Positions 9,801 to 19,659 of a DNA stretch of 64,000 nt are shown here, in pieces (positions within the stretch are counted from its first letter, which is position 1; every line of letters begins with the position of its first letter). Made by a program: the position numbers and the translations under genes. The notes below the pieces were generated by a model that saw nothing but the letters and a program-made list of their open reading frames with translations, searched no databases and was not told where the DNA came from. This DNA is from Pyropia yezoensis (Eukaryota; Rhodophyta; Bangiophyceae; Bangiales; Bangiaceae): the NCBI GenBank assembly GCA_009829735.1, contig CM020619.1, positions 27,616,063 through 27,680,062 of the forward strand, read 5' to 3'.

Positions 9801-10733
9801 ATGACGCGCCTGGTCGTCGCCGCCCTGGCGGCTGCCGTGGCCACCCTCTCCACCGCCACCCTCTGCACGGCCAACGCGTACGTGGTACCGGCCAGCGCCA
9901 CAAAGTCGTCGTCGGGCGGGACCACCACCACCACCACCACCACCACCCTCGTGGGCGGCACCACCACCACCGTCGTTGGCGGCACCACCACCTTTGTGGT
10001 GGTGACGCCCAAGGCCACCGCGTGCGCGCCCGTCCGCTCTGACTGCTCCATCCGCACCTTTACCGGCCAGTGCACGGTGACCGGCCTGGGCAACCCTGTG
10101 CCGTGCACCACCGCGACGCCGCTGCTTACCTTTGGGGGCGTCTGCTACAAGGTGGTCCGCACGCCCACCGGCTGCACGTCGGTCGTGGACAAGCGCCGCA
10201 CCTGTGAGACGCCATGCAAGACGGCGGCGAAGGCGACGACCAAGCCGCAGCCGATGCGTGCCCCCGCCTGTGGGGTGGCCTTCCCGTGCAAGGTGACCAC
10301 CTCCTCCGTGGGCACCTGCACCATCCCGGCGGGCGCGGCGGTGGCGTGCCCGGCGGGCACCCCCGCCGGCGCCACGTGCGTGTCGGCGGCAGCAACGACG
10401 GCGGCGTGCCCAAAGAACAAGGTCGTCACCGCCTCGTGCGTGACGCCGTGCGCGGGCGGCGGCACGTCCGTCATTGGTGGGGTGGTGGTGCTGGTGCCGG
10501 CCCCGTCGCGGGCGCCGACGCGCACGCGGGCGCCGACGCGCACGCGGGCGCCGACGCGCACACGGGTGCCCGTCCCGTCGGGCACGCCGGTCGCGACGGC
10601 CGCGCCGATCCGTGCTGGGGATGGGGGCAACGGCGGCAACGGGGGCGCGGGGCCAAACGGGGGGGTGGGCGGCGCCGGCGGCGCTGGCGGCTCCGTAACG
10701 GTCACGGACATGGGCACCACGATGACGACCTAA
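9801..10733 (+). CDS. Secreted Cys-rich, Thr-rich matrix-like protein
   Basis: A 310-residue ORF with ATG in a strong context (CCAGCCACCATGACG). Residues 1-26 form a clear signal peptide (MTRLVVAALAAAVATLSTA..., likely cut after TANA). Next comes a poly-Thr stretch (about 40-66), then a region of about 110 residues with some 17 cysteines in C-x(n)-C and ETPC/VTPC patterns, suggesting a disulfide-bonded extracellular module. Residues about 236-258 hold three APTRTR repeats encoded by a perfect-looking 18-bp DNA repeat, followed by a Gly/Asn-rich tail. No catalytic motif is visible. An extracellular-matrix or cell-wall structural role is inferred from secretion, Thr content (O-glycosylation sites) and cysteines. 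The family is not recognised. Confidence 0.75.
   Translation: MTRLVVAALAAAVATLSTATLCTANAYVVPASATKSSSGGTTTTTTTTTLVGGTTTTVVGGTTTFVVVTPKATACAPVRSDCSIRTFTGQCTVTGLGNPVPCTTATPLLTFGGVCYKVVRTPTGCTSVVDKRRTCETPCKTAAKATTKPQPMRAPACGVAFPCKVTTSSVGTCTIPAGAAVACPAGTPAGATCVSAAATTAACPKNKVVTASCVTPCAGGGTSVIGGVVVLVPAPSRAPTRTRAPTRTRAPTRTRVPVPSGTPVATAAPIRAGDGGNGGNGGAGPNGGVGGAGGAGGSVTVTDMGTTMTT
10512..10565 (+). repeat. 18-bp in-frame triple repeat (APTRTR)
   Basis: Three successive copies of GCGCCGACGCGCACGCGG (10512-10529, 10530-10547, 10548-10565), the last with a terminal CACACGG-type variant. They encode a basic Pro/Thr/Arg linker in the secreted protein. Confidence 0.9.
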
Positions 10734-12007
10734 GGACACTGTCAAGGGGGCGGCACCTGACGGGGCCCATGGTGGGGCGGGCGGGAGGGGGGGTGGCGGG
10801 TGGGTTGGCGTGCGCGGCAGCGGGAGCGCGCCACGAGGGGAGACCAAGGAAGCACACGGTGGGGGCAGAGGGGAGGAGCGGGCAAGGCTGGCGGTGTGTG
10901 CGCACGGGGGGGAGAGGGAGCAGCCAAAAACTTAAAGCGATGAAAAGAAACAGGAAGGGGGGGGGGGGGGGGGGGGGCTCCTCAAGGCGAGTGGCGGCGC
11001 GGCGGGACGACCCCCCCGCGTCGCTTCTTTTTTTTTTTGTTCTTTTTTTACATTCCTGTCTTTGCCTCCCCAGACGAGCGGTCGCCATGTTGTCTCTGCG
11101 CGGAGAACCCCCCCTCACCACGTGGGGTCAGGTGGCGGCGCCACCCGCCAGGGGAGCGCCTCCGCCACCGCCGCCGCCGCCGCCCCCGGCGCCCAGCGCG
11201 CAAGTCCGCCCCTGAGCCCCTCCCCCTTTGCCCCATGCGACAGTGCGACGGCACACAACAGCCGCCGCCACGACCGCCCCGCCCCAGAACTGCGCGCATC
11301 CTCCTTAGAGAGCAGGAGTACAAGCAAACAAATAGGTGACGACGCGTGGAGTAGGTCTGAACAGGCCTTTGCAAGAGTACAAGAAATTTGAACAGGTGAC
11401 GACCACCCCCACCCGGACGTCAGCGGCGCCTGCCAGCCAGTCCGCGCGCGCCCCCTCCCCACTGTCCGCCCACCCACCCTCCCTCCGCAACACCCAGGCA
11501 ACGGGTCCGGGGTGGCCTCTCTTTTCCGCCGAGGGCCCCGCCTCTTCCGCGCAGCGAGCGGGCGCGCGGGGGGGGGGGGCGTTGCGTCCGTTGCCGTCGG
11601 GGGCGTTGTTTGGTCGGACCCGCCGACACGCCCCCCCTCAAGCCGGTGGCGGCTCCCACCAGCCGGGTGCACCACCCTCCAAGCCCCGCCCACGTCCCAC
11701 CCCCCCCTCCCTCGTCGGGTGCTCACGGGAGGGCGGAATCCCGCCCCCGCCCCACCCCCCCCTCCCACGCAACCCCGTCCACGTCGCCGCGGCGGGCGCG
11801 GGAGGTGCCCCTGCCAGACAGCCAGCAAGCCAGCCAGTCACCCCGCCCCCCTCCCCCGCCTTCCCCCCCCACCACCCCCGACCGCTCGCCCCGCCGACAT
11901 GCGCGCACGCATGCGTGCGAGCGGGGGCGGCGGCGCCCCCTTCCCCCCCGCCCCACCTGCAGTAGCTACGCACCAGACAGAGCCGGGGGTGGGCACGCCC
12001 CTTCCCA

Positions 12008-12073
12008 GCGCAGTGCCCGTTGTTGCGGGATCCACCGTAAGCGCGTTGTGACCCCCGAACCCTTGTTGAGACC
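12008..12073 (+). repeat. 66-bp repeat, left copy of an inverted pair
   Basis: Begins GCGCAGTGCCCGTTGTTGCG and ends TTGTTGAGACC. Its reverse complement lies at 13198-13263 with 61 of 66 positions identical by eye. Similarity stops sharply at both ends of both copies. The pair encloses 1.1 kb of lower-GC DNA without a transposase ORF. No target-site duplication is seen outside the pair. Confidence 0.85.
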
Positions 12074-13073
12074 TTGCTAAGTAGCCCTCTACACCCCCCT
12101 TCACACCCCCGTACAGGCCGGTCGAATGTGATTTTTTGCCTTTGACCCTTGTTGGATGCAGCTATACGTCTCTGGAACATGGGTTTCGTCGTACGACGAG
12201 ACGGCCCTCGGCGGTGCGTACCAGAAGATGTAAAAAAAAATAGAGGACGTACCCACCCCGAAGAATTAACAAGGTTTTACGAGCGTTCAACAAGCCCTTT
12301 GCCGTGACAGGAGTGTCTGCATTAGGGCGTCTGGACCGCTACTAAGGGGAAGTACAGCAAGCATGGCCCGGAAGACGGGTCTGTAAATGCGCTTTCACGA
12401 GCTTACTGAGCATACTTTCGCACGCATCAGGAGTTGGCAGCCTCGCTCATAGCCAGCTTTCAGGCCGCGATATGGAGTGGGCAAGGAATGTCGGAGGCAA
12501 CTCCCATCCAAAGCTCAACGAGAGGAAGAACAGCAGCACCCTCGCATCCCACCCCGCGGCCTGCAACGACCATTGCAATCGCCGCCAAGCCATGAGAAAC
12601 GCCGGCAGCCGCCCACTCGCGCTGCTGAGGTGTGGTGGTGGTTGAGCTGGCCGCGGCATCCCCCCCCCCAATATCCCTCCCACCGCGCCCACCGCGGCTG
12701 CCGGTACTCCACACGCGACCCTTGCCGCCGCCGTGCCGACCGCGCCCAGCCCCCGCCGCCGCCGCCCACCAGTATGAGCCAGATGCACCAAGTGATGCGC
12801 GCAGTGACGCAGTCATGATATGCGCGCGGGGCGGGTTCGCCACGAGTGTTGGCGCCTCTGCCCGATGAGCATTTCCTCTGGGACTTCTGGACCAAGCAGT
12901 AGTACTTCTGAGTGCTTTAGTAATACTTCCGGCGCTCCTAATAGCGAGCCTACCCCTCTAATAGTATGCACTTTGTTAGAATTCTTTCTCATTAAGTGCG
13001 ATATTGGGCCCAGGTTTCGGGTCGTTTCACCCGGGGAAGACGGCGCGGCGGCGCCCCTCGACAAGCTTTTATT

Positions 13074-13188
13074 GTGCGTCCCGTAAAAAGTGGACGTGCA
13101 CGGGTCGTGCAGTGTGGGTTTGATTGGTCCAGTGGCCGATATTTGACATGATCACGACACGAGCAGGTCCACTTTTTACGGGACGCAC
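13074..13188. repeat. Foldback: 36-bp inverted repeat with 43-nt loop
   Basis: Left arm 13074-13109 begins GTGCGTCCCGTAAAAAGTGG and right arm 13153-13188 is its reverse complement. The outer 22 bp pair perfectly; the inner 14 bp have three mismatches. No clear target duplication flanks it. It could be a small MITE-like element, a hairpin RNA precursor or a regulatory cruciform; the sequence alone does not decide. Confidence 0.85.
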
Positions 13189-13197
13189 TATACGAGG

Positions 13198-13263
13198 GGT
13201 CTCAACAACGGTTCCGGGGTCAAAACGCGCTTGCGGTGGATCCCGCAGCAACGGGCACTGCGC
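13198..13263 (-). repeat. 66-bp repeat, right copy of an inverted pair
   Basis: Reverse complement of 12008-12073 with five mismatches. It lies 9 bases right of the foldback at 13074-13188, which the left copy does not have beside it. Confidence 0.85.
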
Positions 13264-13311
13264 AGTGAAGGTCCTGGCAGAGAGCTGCCACGTGGCCACC
13301 CCCCGAATACG

Positions 13312-13458
13312 TTGATCCATGGATCCGGACGGGATCTATGGATCAAAGCAATAAATTGATATGACATGTATGTACATATCTATGCATGTACTGTACAGTA
13401 GACAACAAACGGGTGTGTACTGTACTGTACATTCAGACGGTATGTACTGTACCGTCTG
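13312..13458. repeat. Cluster of palindromes, GATC- and GTAC-rich
   Basis: Two hairpins and the DNA between them. 13312-13326 pairs with 13332-13346 (TTGATCCATGGATCC against GGATCTATGGATCAA, one mismatch, 5-nt loop). 13434-13442 pairs perfectly with 13450-13458 (CAGACGGTA/TACCGTCTG). Between them lie repeated TGTACTGTAC words. The cluster precedes the GC-rich DNA leading to the galactosyltransferase. Confidence 0.75.
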
Positions 13459-14323
13459 TGCAAAAGAAAAAGACAATAGATCGCAGTGGGGGTGTCAGCT
13501 TGCCTCGCCGCGAGCGTGGCAGCCTCGTTGACCTGGACCCCTCGGCCAGAAGAAGCCAAGGCCAGAGCACTGCCGCGCGGGCAGCGCGGCGCCGCCGTCC
13601 TCCTTCCCCCCCCTCTCGTGGGATCCCTCGCCCGCGCCCCCCCCCCCTTCCTGGCCTTGCTCAGCCTGGGCGCGCCGCCAAGACCACCACCGCCCCCCCC
13701 TCTCCCATTTGCCACACCGACGTCGCCTCCCACCCCCGCCCTCTCCGCGCTCCAGCGGCGGCGGCCTCCGCCAGTCGCGGCGGCCGCGGCCGCGGCCGCC
13801 CCTTCCCCACCCGCCAGCGGTCCCGACCCTCTCTTGCGCGGGGCGGGCCACGCGTGCCGCCGCCGTTGCTGCCTGCGGCTGCTGCTGGTGCCGCCATTGT
13901 TGTTGCTGCTGCTACCGCTGCTGCCGCCGCGGTACTGTCACCGCTGCCGCAGCCGCTCCCAGCTACTAATGCACCCCCCCCCCCCGCTGGCGGGCGGGGC
14001 GACTTTGTGGCAGCGCCGACGGGCGGTTGGGCGGCAGCCTGCACGCCCTTCCACCCTCTCTCTTTTCTTCCCTGTTCTCTTTTTTTTGACTTTTGTGTTT
14101 GTTTCTTTGGGTCCCCCCTTGTCGTGGTCACATCCCTCCTGCCACCCACGGGTACAATTTCGCGTGTCGGCTCTCCCCCGCCCTTCCCCCTGTGGAATCC
14201 GCTTTTGGTCCCCCACGCACCTCACCCCCCCTGCACACGCTCTTGTCTCCGTTCCTAGAACCTCTCCATCCCTGCCTTTTTTCATCCTGCCCCATCACCT
14301 AGACGTCACCCCCCCCCCCCACC

Positions 14324-15702
14324 ATGGCCACATCTCCAGGCCAGTCGCCCACCCTACCCTTGACGGTCACCCCCCCCCGCACCCCCCCCCCGCTGGAGGC
14401 TGGGGCGGTGTCGCCGCCGCCACCGCCGCTGCCGCCCCGAGACGCCGCGGGCGGCCAGCGCCGCGGTGGCGGCCGCCGCCACCCCTCCGCCGCCTGCTGC
14501 GGTCATGGTCGGCGACGGTGGCGGTCGTGGCGGCGGCCGTCGTGGCGGTCCTGGGGAGCGTCGCCCGCCTGGCCTACTCTGCCGGCGCGCGCGCGGCGGC
14601 GGCCGCCGCCGTTGCCGCGGCTGTGCCACTGGCGGGCCGCGCGGGCGGCTTTGGGGGAGGCCCGTCGGCGGCAGGAGGCGGCGGCGGACCGCCGCCCCCT
14701 CGCAGGCGGCCGCTGCGCCTGTTTATCGCGGTGGGGTCTGCGCCGGCCAATGGGGCGCTGCGGGAGGCGGCGCGGGGGGGGTGGCTGCGCTGGCGTGGCG
14801 CCGAGGTGGGCTACCGCTTCTTCTCCGACGACCGCCCCCCTGCTGCGGCAGCTGGCAGCGGCAGGGGCGGTGGTGGTGGTGGCGGCAGCGGCGGCGGCGG
14901 CGATGGGGGGCCCGCCGTCTGGGACGCCCTCGACGCGGAGGCGGCCGCCCACAAGGACGTGGTGCGGATGCCTCTGGCGGCGGGCTACGGCTCGCGGGAG
15001 GACAATACGTTTGGCGAGCGGGGCCTGTGGCAGATGCGCTGGGCGCTGGCCGCCGCGCCGCCGTTTGACTACTACCTGCGGGTGGATGACGACAGCTTCC
15101 TGTGCCTCCATAAGCTCCGCGCCGAGCTCGCCGCCTATCCGCCCGTCCAGTTTGTGGCGGGCCGGTACTGGTGCAAGCCGGGGCGCTTCCGGATGGACGA
15201 GAACTACCTACTCTTCTCACGGGACCTGGTGGAGGTGATGGGCAGCGTCGGCAGCGGCGGCGGCGGCGTCGGCGGCGGCGGCGGCAGCAGCGGGGATGGC
15301 GGCGGTGGCGGCGGCCTCGTCGGTGGCCTCCTCCCCTTTGACCCGCACGTGACCTTGGGGTGGAATGTCGGCTACTGGGCGGCGGTGCTCAACGTGACGG
15401 TCCTCGACGACCAGCGTCGCATCGACGCGCAGCAGGGGGAGCTCACAACGTACATGCACACGCCCGACGCGACGGACCGCCCCGCCGTCTATGCGTCGTT
15501 TTGTGAGCGCTACCTCTACGCCCACCACGTGAGCGCGGCGGTGGCGACGGCGGCCGCCGCGGCCACCCGCCTCCACCCCGTCTACAGCGAGGTGGCGGTC
15601 GGCGCGGGGGGGGTGCGCTGCCCGGCGGCGGCGGGGGCACCCACCTTTTTGGCCAGCCGCCACTCAGCACGGCTGCCCAACGTGCAGGTCACTCAGCTAT
15701 GA
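14324..15702 (+). CDS. GT31-like beta-1,3-galactosyltransferase, type II membrane protein
   Basis: The catalytic frame is open to TGA at 15700-15702. It encodes a membrane anchor (SATVAVVAAAVVAVLGSVARL, about 14510-14570), a Gly/Pro/Arg stem, then a luminal glycosyltransferase domain. Landmarks are LRLFIAVGSAP, a segment ending in REDNTFGERGLWQMRW, the metal-binding YLRVDDDSFL (about 15070-15100), YWCKPGRFRMDENYLLFSRDLV, and FDPHVTLGWNVGYW. This order and the DxD context fit family GT31, which transfers galactose or a related sugar from a UDP-donor in the Golgi. The Kozak-like ATG 14324 (CCACCATGGCC) is in a different frame from the domain, and poly(C) runs at about 14370-14390 could hide a one-base error. 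The alternative is in-frame ATG 13969. Gly-rich inserts interrupt the domain. Confidence 0.75.
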
Positions 15703-16186
15703 GGGACACACGGGGGTTGTGGGGGGGGGCAGCAAGGAAGCCCAGGCGCGGAGGGGGGGAGGGGTTGCGAGAAGGGGAGGCATGGAGGCGAAGATGGGGT
15801 GGGTCGGGAGGGGGGCGGGGAGTGGGAAGGAAGGCGGCCTCAACGCCGCTGGCGTGCGGCGGATGCGGCTAGTGGGTGTGACGGACAGGACATGCAATCA
15901 GCAGGTCTGGGGGGCAGTGCGATAGAAAGGGTAACCGCAACCGCCAGGCGGAGCGCGCACACTGGGAGAGGGAGGTGGAGGTGGCCGAGGGGGTATGTAT
16001 GTATGTACAGTACACCGGCACGAGGGCGGGGTGAGCGCTTACAAAAAACGGGCTCTTCGTGTCGCGCGGCCACACGCGGGTGCCCCACCCCCCATCCGCC
16101 TCCAAAAAACAAAAGAAAACCTGCACCTCAACCCCCCCCCCCGCCCACCCCTCCGACTCGCCTCCATCCCCAGCGGTGACGCCCCA
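15703..16186. other. Convergent intergenic region
   Basis: Lies between the galactosyltransferase (plus) and UXS (minus) stop codons, so it should hold both 3' ends. It contains a short GTAT microsatellite merging into TGTACAGTACAC (about 15990-16015), reminiscent of the TGTACTGTAC words at 13.4 kb. No gene is seen. Confidence 0.6.
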
Positions 16187-17539
16187 TCAAGCGCCAGCCG
16201 GCGGCTGAGGAGGCGCCGTGACGCCCTCCCCAATCCGCTCCCGGAAGTCCGCAATCATCGACGAGAGCCCCTTCTTGAGTGGCACTGCGGGCGTCCACCC
16301 AAGGTGGGTGGTCGCCTTGGAGATGTCTGGCTTGCGCTTGGTCGGGTCATCGGGCGTGGCGGGCAGGTAGGTAATGTCTCGGCCGGGGTCCACCTGGTCC
16401 TTGATGAGCTGTGCCAGCTCGAGCATGGAAAACTCGCCCGGGTTGCCCAGATTAAACGGCCCCGTGTGGTTGCTGTTCATCATCCGGATGATGCCGTCGA
16501 CGAGGTCGGCAACATAGCAAAACGAGCGCGTCTGGGAGCCGTCGCCGTACACGGTCAGCGGCTGGCCACGAAGGGCCTGGCCCACAAAGTTGGACACCAC
16601 CCGCCCGTCATTCTCCACCATCCGCGGGCCATAGGTGTTGAAGATGCGCACGACGCGGATGTCCACCCCGTGCTGCCGGTGGTAGTCAAACGCCATCGTC
16701 TCGCCAACGCGCTTGGATTCGTCATAGCACGAGCGCACGCCAATGGGGTTGACGTTGCCCCAGTACTCTTCCTTCTGGGGGTGTGCCAGCGGGTCGCCGT
16801 ACACCTCGGACGTGGAGGCGAGGAGGAAGGTGGCGCCCACGCGCTTGGCTAGGCCCAGCATGTTGAGCGTCCCGAGGACGCCCGTCTTGAGCGTCCGAAT
16901 CGCATTGTACTTGTAGTGGACGGGCGACGCCGGGCAGGCGAGGTGGTATATCTGGTCCACCTCAGCCGTGAAGGGCTCAATGACATCGTGGCGGAAGAAC
17001 TCGAATCGGGGGTGGTCCCGCCAGCGCTCAATGTTGGACTTCTTGCCCGTAAACAGCGAGTCCACCACAATCACCTCGTTGCCCTCCTCCATCAGCCGGT
17101 CCACCAGGTGGGAGCCAATAAAGCCGGCGCCGCCCGTCACGAGGATGCGTTTGTGCGACGTGGGGCGGTTGGGCGCGTTCTTCCCCCGCCATGTCGCGAG
17201 CGTGTCGAGCGCCTCGGCGCCCTGCCGCTGCACATCCACCGCCGGCGCGGCGGCAGCAGCAGCTGCGGGGGCGCCCCCATTGGCCTCAGAGGTGGTCATG
17301 GCCACCGACGACGTGCGTCCCAGCGACGATGACTGCGTGGACGGTGCGGGTGCCGACGACGGCAACGACGACGACGACGTCGACGACGGCGACCGGCCAG
17401 GCACTGACGGCAGCCACGACGGTCCCTGCACGGCGCCCACTGACTGGCGGGTGAGGGTGGCGGTCAAGAGGGCGGTCGTCACGCACGAGGCGCCGACGAG
17501 GGCGGCAATGCCAATGGACGTCGGCAGCTGCCGCCGCAT
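16187..17539 (-). CDS. UXS: UDP-glucuronate decarboxylase (UDP-xylose synthase), Golgi type II form
   Basis: Converts UDP-glucuronate to UDP-xylose with bound NAD, a short-chain dehydrogenase/reductase-fold enzyme. The 450-residue protein starts at ATG 17539-17537. A hydrophobic segment at about residues 8-27 makes it a likely Golgi membrane form, followed by a Ser/Ala-rich stem to about residue 130. The NAD-binding motif [11 protein letters not shown] begins at about residue 134; [12 protein letters not shown] and the catalytic Y-x-x-x-K pair (CYDESKR, Tyr about 272, Lys about 276) follow. The conserved [26 protein letters not shown] and RKPDISKA blocks are all present. Length and motif order match eukaryotic UXS. 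No intron is apparent. It is convergent with the GT31 gene. UDP-xylose would feed xylan or other wall polymers. Confidence 0.96.
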   Translation of the reverse strand: MRRQLPTSIGIAALVGASCVTTALLTATLTRQSVGAVQGPSWLPSVPGRSPSSTSSSSLPSSAPAPSTQSSSLGRTSSVAMTTSEANGGAPAAAAAAAPAVDVQRQGAEALDTLATWRGKNAPNRPTSHKRILVTGGAGFIGSHLVDRLMEEGNEVIVVDSLFTGKKSNIERWRDHPRFEFFRHDVIEPFTAEVDQIYHLACPASPVHYKYNAIRTLKTGVLGTLNMLGLAKRVGATFLLASTSEVYGDPLAHPQKEEYWGNVNPIGVRSCYDESKRVGETMAFDYHRQHGVDIRVVRIFNTYGPRMVENDGRVVSNFVGQALRGQPLTVYGDGSQTRSFCYVADLVDGIIRMMNSNHTGPFNLGNPGEFSMLELAQLIKDQVDPGRDITYLPATPDDPTKRKPDISKATTHLGWTPAVPLKKGLSSMIADFRERIGEGVTAPPQPPAGA

Positions 17540-19659
17540 GGCCGCCGCCACGCGTGGGGCTGCAACCTGCAGGGAGGCGGGGAGGGGAAAGTTGCACAGG
17601 TGGGGTGACAGTGCCGGGGAGAGGGGGGGGAGAGGGGCAACGGGCGCGTGCAGACTGCCCTCTCAGCGCCTAGCACGGACCGGTAAGGCGGGCAGGAATC
17701 CACTCCCCCGAGAGGAGCCGGGCCTGGCTCCGGGGGGGGGGGGGGAGGGGGGGGGGGAACAGAGGGTCCTCCAAGGCGGTTGAATTGGTCACCCCCACGC
17801 GGCGGCCGACGCCACCGCCGCACGGTTTGAATGCAGCGGCGGTCGAGGGGCCCCCCCCGGTGCAGTGCGCTGGTTGTCTGCCCAGGGGGGGGGCACCGCC
17901 GCCGTGGCGGCGAGTCAGCCAGCGGCCGCTGACAGAGAGCCGGAGCCTGGCGGGTCGAGTTGTTCAAGGGTCGAGGAGGAAGAGGGGTAAGGATGGCAAT
18001 TTCGTTGAACTCATGCAGCAATCAACATCGTTCAAGTTCGGCACGCCATCGGGATCGGCTGGACCTGTCGACTTCTCTTCCGTGCGGTCGAATCACTGCA
18101 ACATTTCATGGGCCAGAGGATCTACTAAGGTAAGGGTAAACATATTTGCGAATGACCAGCGAAGAGGCCCGGTTGCGTGCGAGTGATGTCTCCGTGCAGA
18201 GACTCGTGGGCGTAGAGGGGTAGTAAAATCAAAGAAGCTTGGAAGGAGGGACTTTTCTGCGATACGACCCTCTCTCAGACATCAGCCGCCACCGAGCTAC
18301 GAGGGGTAGAAGTGGGGTGTCGCTCAGGTCCAGCTGGGTTGACGTTAAAAGATCAATAGGGCAGTACAGAACACCCAGAGACACATCACTGCACACGACG
18401 GGGCCCACCGCAGGACGCGGCAACCAGCGCATAAAAGAGGACACGGCACCACGTACGTACCCACTCTAGAGTAGACGTTGACATGCCACCACCGTCTTGT
18501 CCTGGTCTGCGCAACACCTTACGGCTTTAAGCTCTCACTACCCGCAACCTTTCATTGCCCTACTCTCCGCTCGCTGCCCGTGTCTCGTTTTCACCACTTC
18601 TCTCCAGCAACAACACACGTGATTCAAATGTTTCATACAGGGGCGCTGTTCGTCTGTCTGACGAGCGACACAAGAGAGCCGACGGCCGACCATAGCACAA
18701 CTAAATACGTGGCGTATTGCCGCGACGTGTGAGGCGGCGCACAAGCAGTTCTTTGTGGCAGGACGGACGAAAAGTGGATAACAGACTAGGGTTCGCTCAG
18801 TGGGAAACGTAAGCGGCGCCGTGCCCTCCGCTTCTGGTCACCGCGCGCGCACGTATGCGCCGCCAGGCGAGTGAAGCGTAATGGTAAACCATGCCTAGAT
18901 TATGTGGTGCTCCGCGGCTTGGAGAGCGTTACACATGAACTGGATACAGCCAGTATTGAAGTATCACTTCCCGCAAATAATATTAACAGGAACCATTCGA
19001 TAAATATCGGAAGTCGACCGTTCAACGGTGGTGCAATTTCGATTCTATAGTTAATGCTAACCGTACGAGGTGCGGTCCACTGACTTTCCGTGGGGAGGGG
19101 GGGGGGCTGAAGGCGATCAAGACTGCGGCGGCACCAGGAACGCCCCCCCCCCCCCGCGGCCTGGTGGCCCCTCCATGTCTTGTCTGCTCGGCGACAGCTG
19201 AGATCCGAGGCAGACACGCGAGTGCGCGGTGGGGCTGCAGGGTGTAACGACTGGGAGCAAAAAGAGATCCAGTGACTCGTGCGCACGGAGCATGTAAATA
19301 GTCAAAAGTAAGAAACACTTACCCACTCAGTAGCTGGATGTGATGACAACTACATGTGTACGTACATTCTGGTGTACATGTAATTGTAGAGTATTGATAG
19401 TTCACACTCTGCTCCAAAGCAATTTTCTCACCTATCAGCCCGCCCTGTTCTTATCGTGTGACCCGCTCGCTGCATGGTTGTACATAGTGGTTACTGTACC
19501 GCTTGGGCGCAGCGGGCCAACACGTACCGAGAGACACCCGCAGTAAATATGCTACCGAGTCGGTGGTGGTTGTGGTGGTGGTGTTGGCAGTGGTAGTCGT
19601 GGGCTTCCCCCTTCGGCCTCCCCATGGCGGTACCACGGGGAAGGGGGGGGCGCGGCACG
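17540..19659. other. Divergent upstream region between UXS and the sulfotransferase
   Basis: About 2.1 kb, GC-rich near UXS and clearly lower in GC from about 18.0 to 19.5 kb. Runs of G occur at 17731-17757 and 19099-19107. A TACATGTGTACGTACATTC stretch near 19351, followed by GTGTACATGTAA, is locally palindromic. The region must contain the promoters of both neighbours, but I find no clear TATA or RNA gene. Confidence 0.5.

Larger units (their letters stand above)
10734..14323. other. Gene-free region with inverted repeats
   Basis: About 3.6 kb between the secreted-protein gene and the galactosyltransferase gene. Sequence from 12.0 to 13.5 kb is clearly lower in GC than its surroundings and carries the inverted 66-bp repeats, the foldback and the GTAC-rich palindromes listed separately. 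From 13.5 kb it returns to GC-rich DNA that stays open into the galactosyltransferase frame without an ATG before 13969. No RNA gene or domain-bearing ORF was found. Confidence 0.6.
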
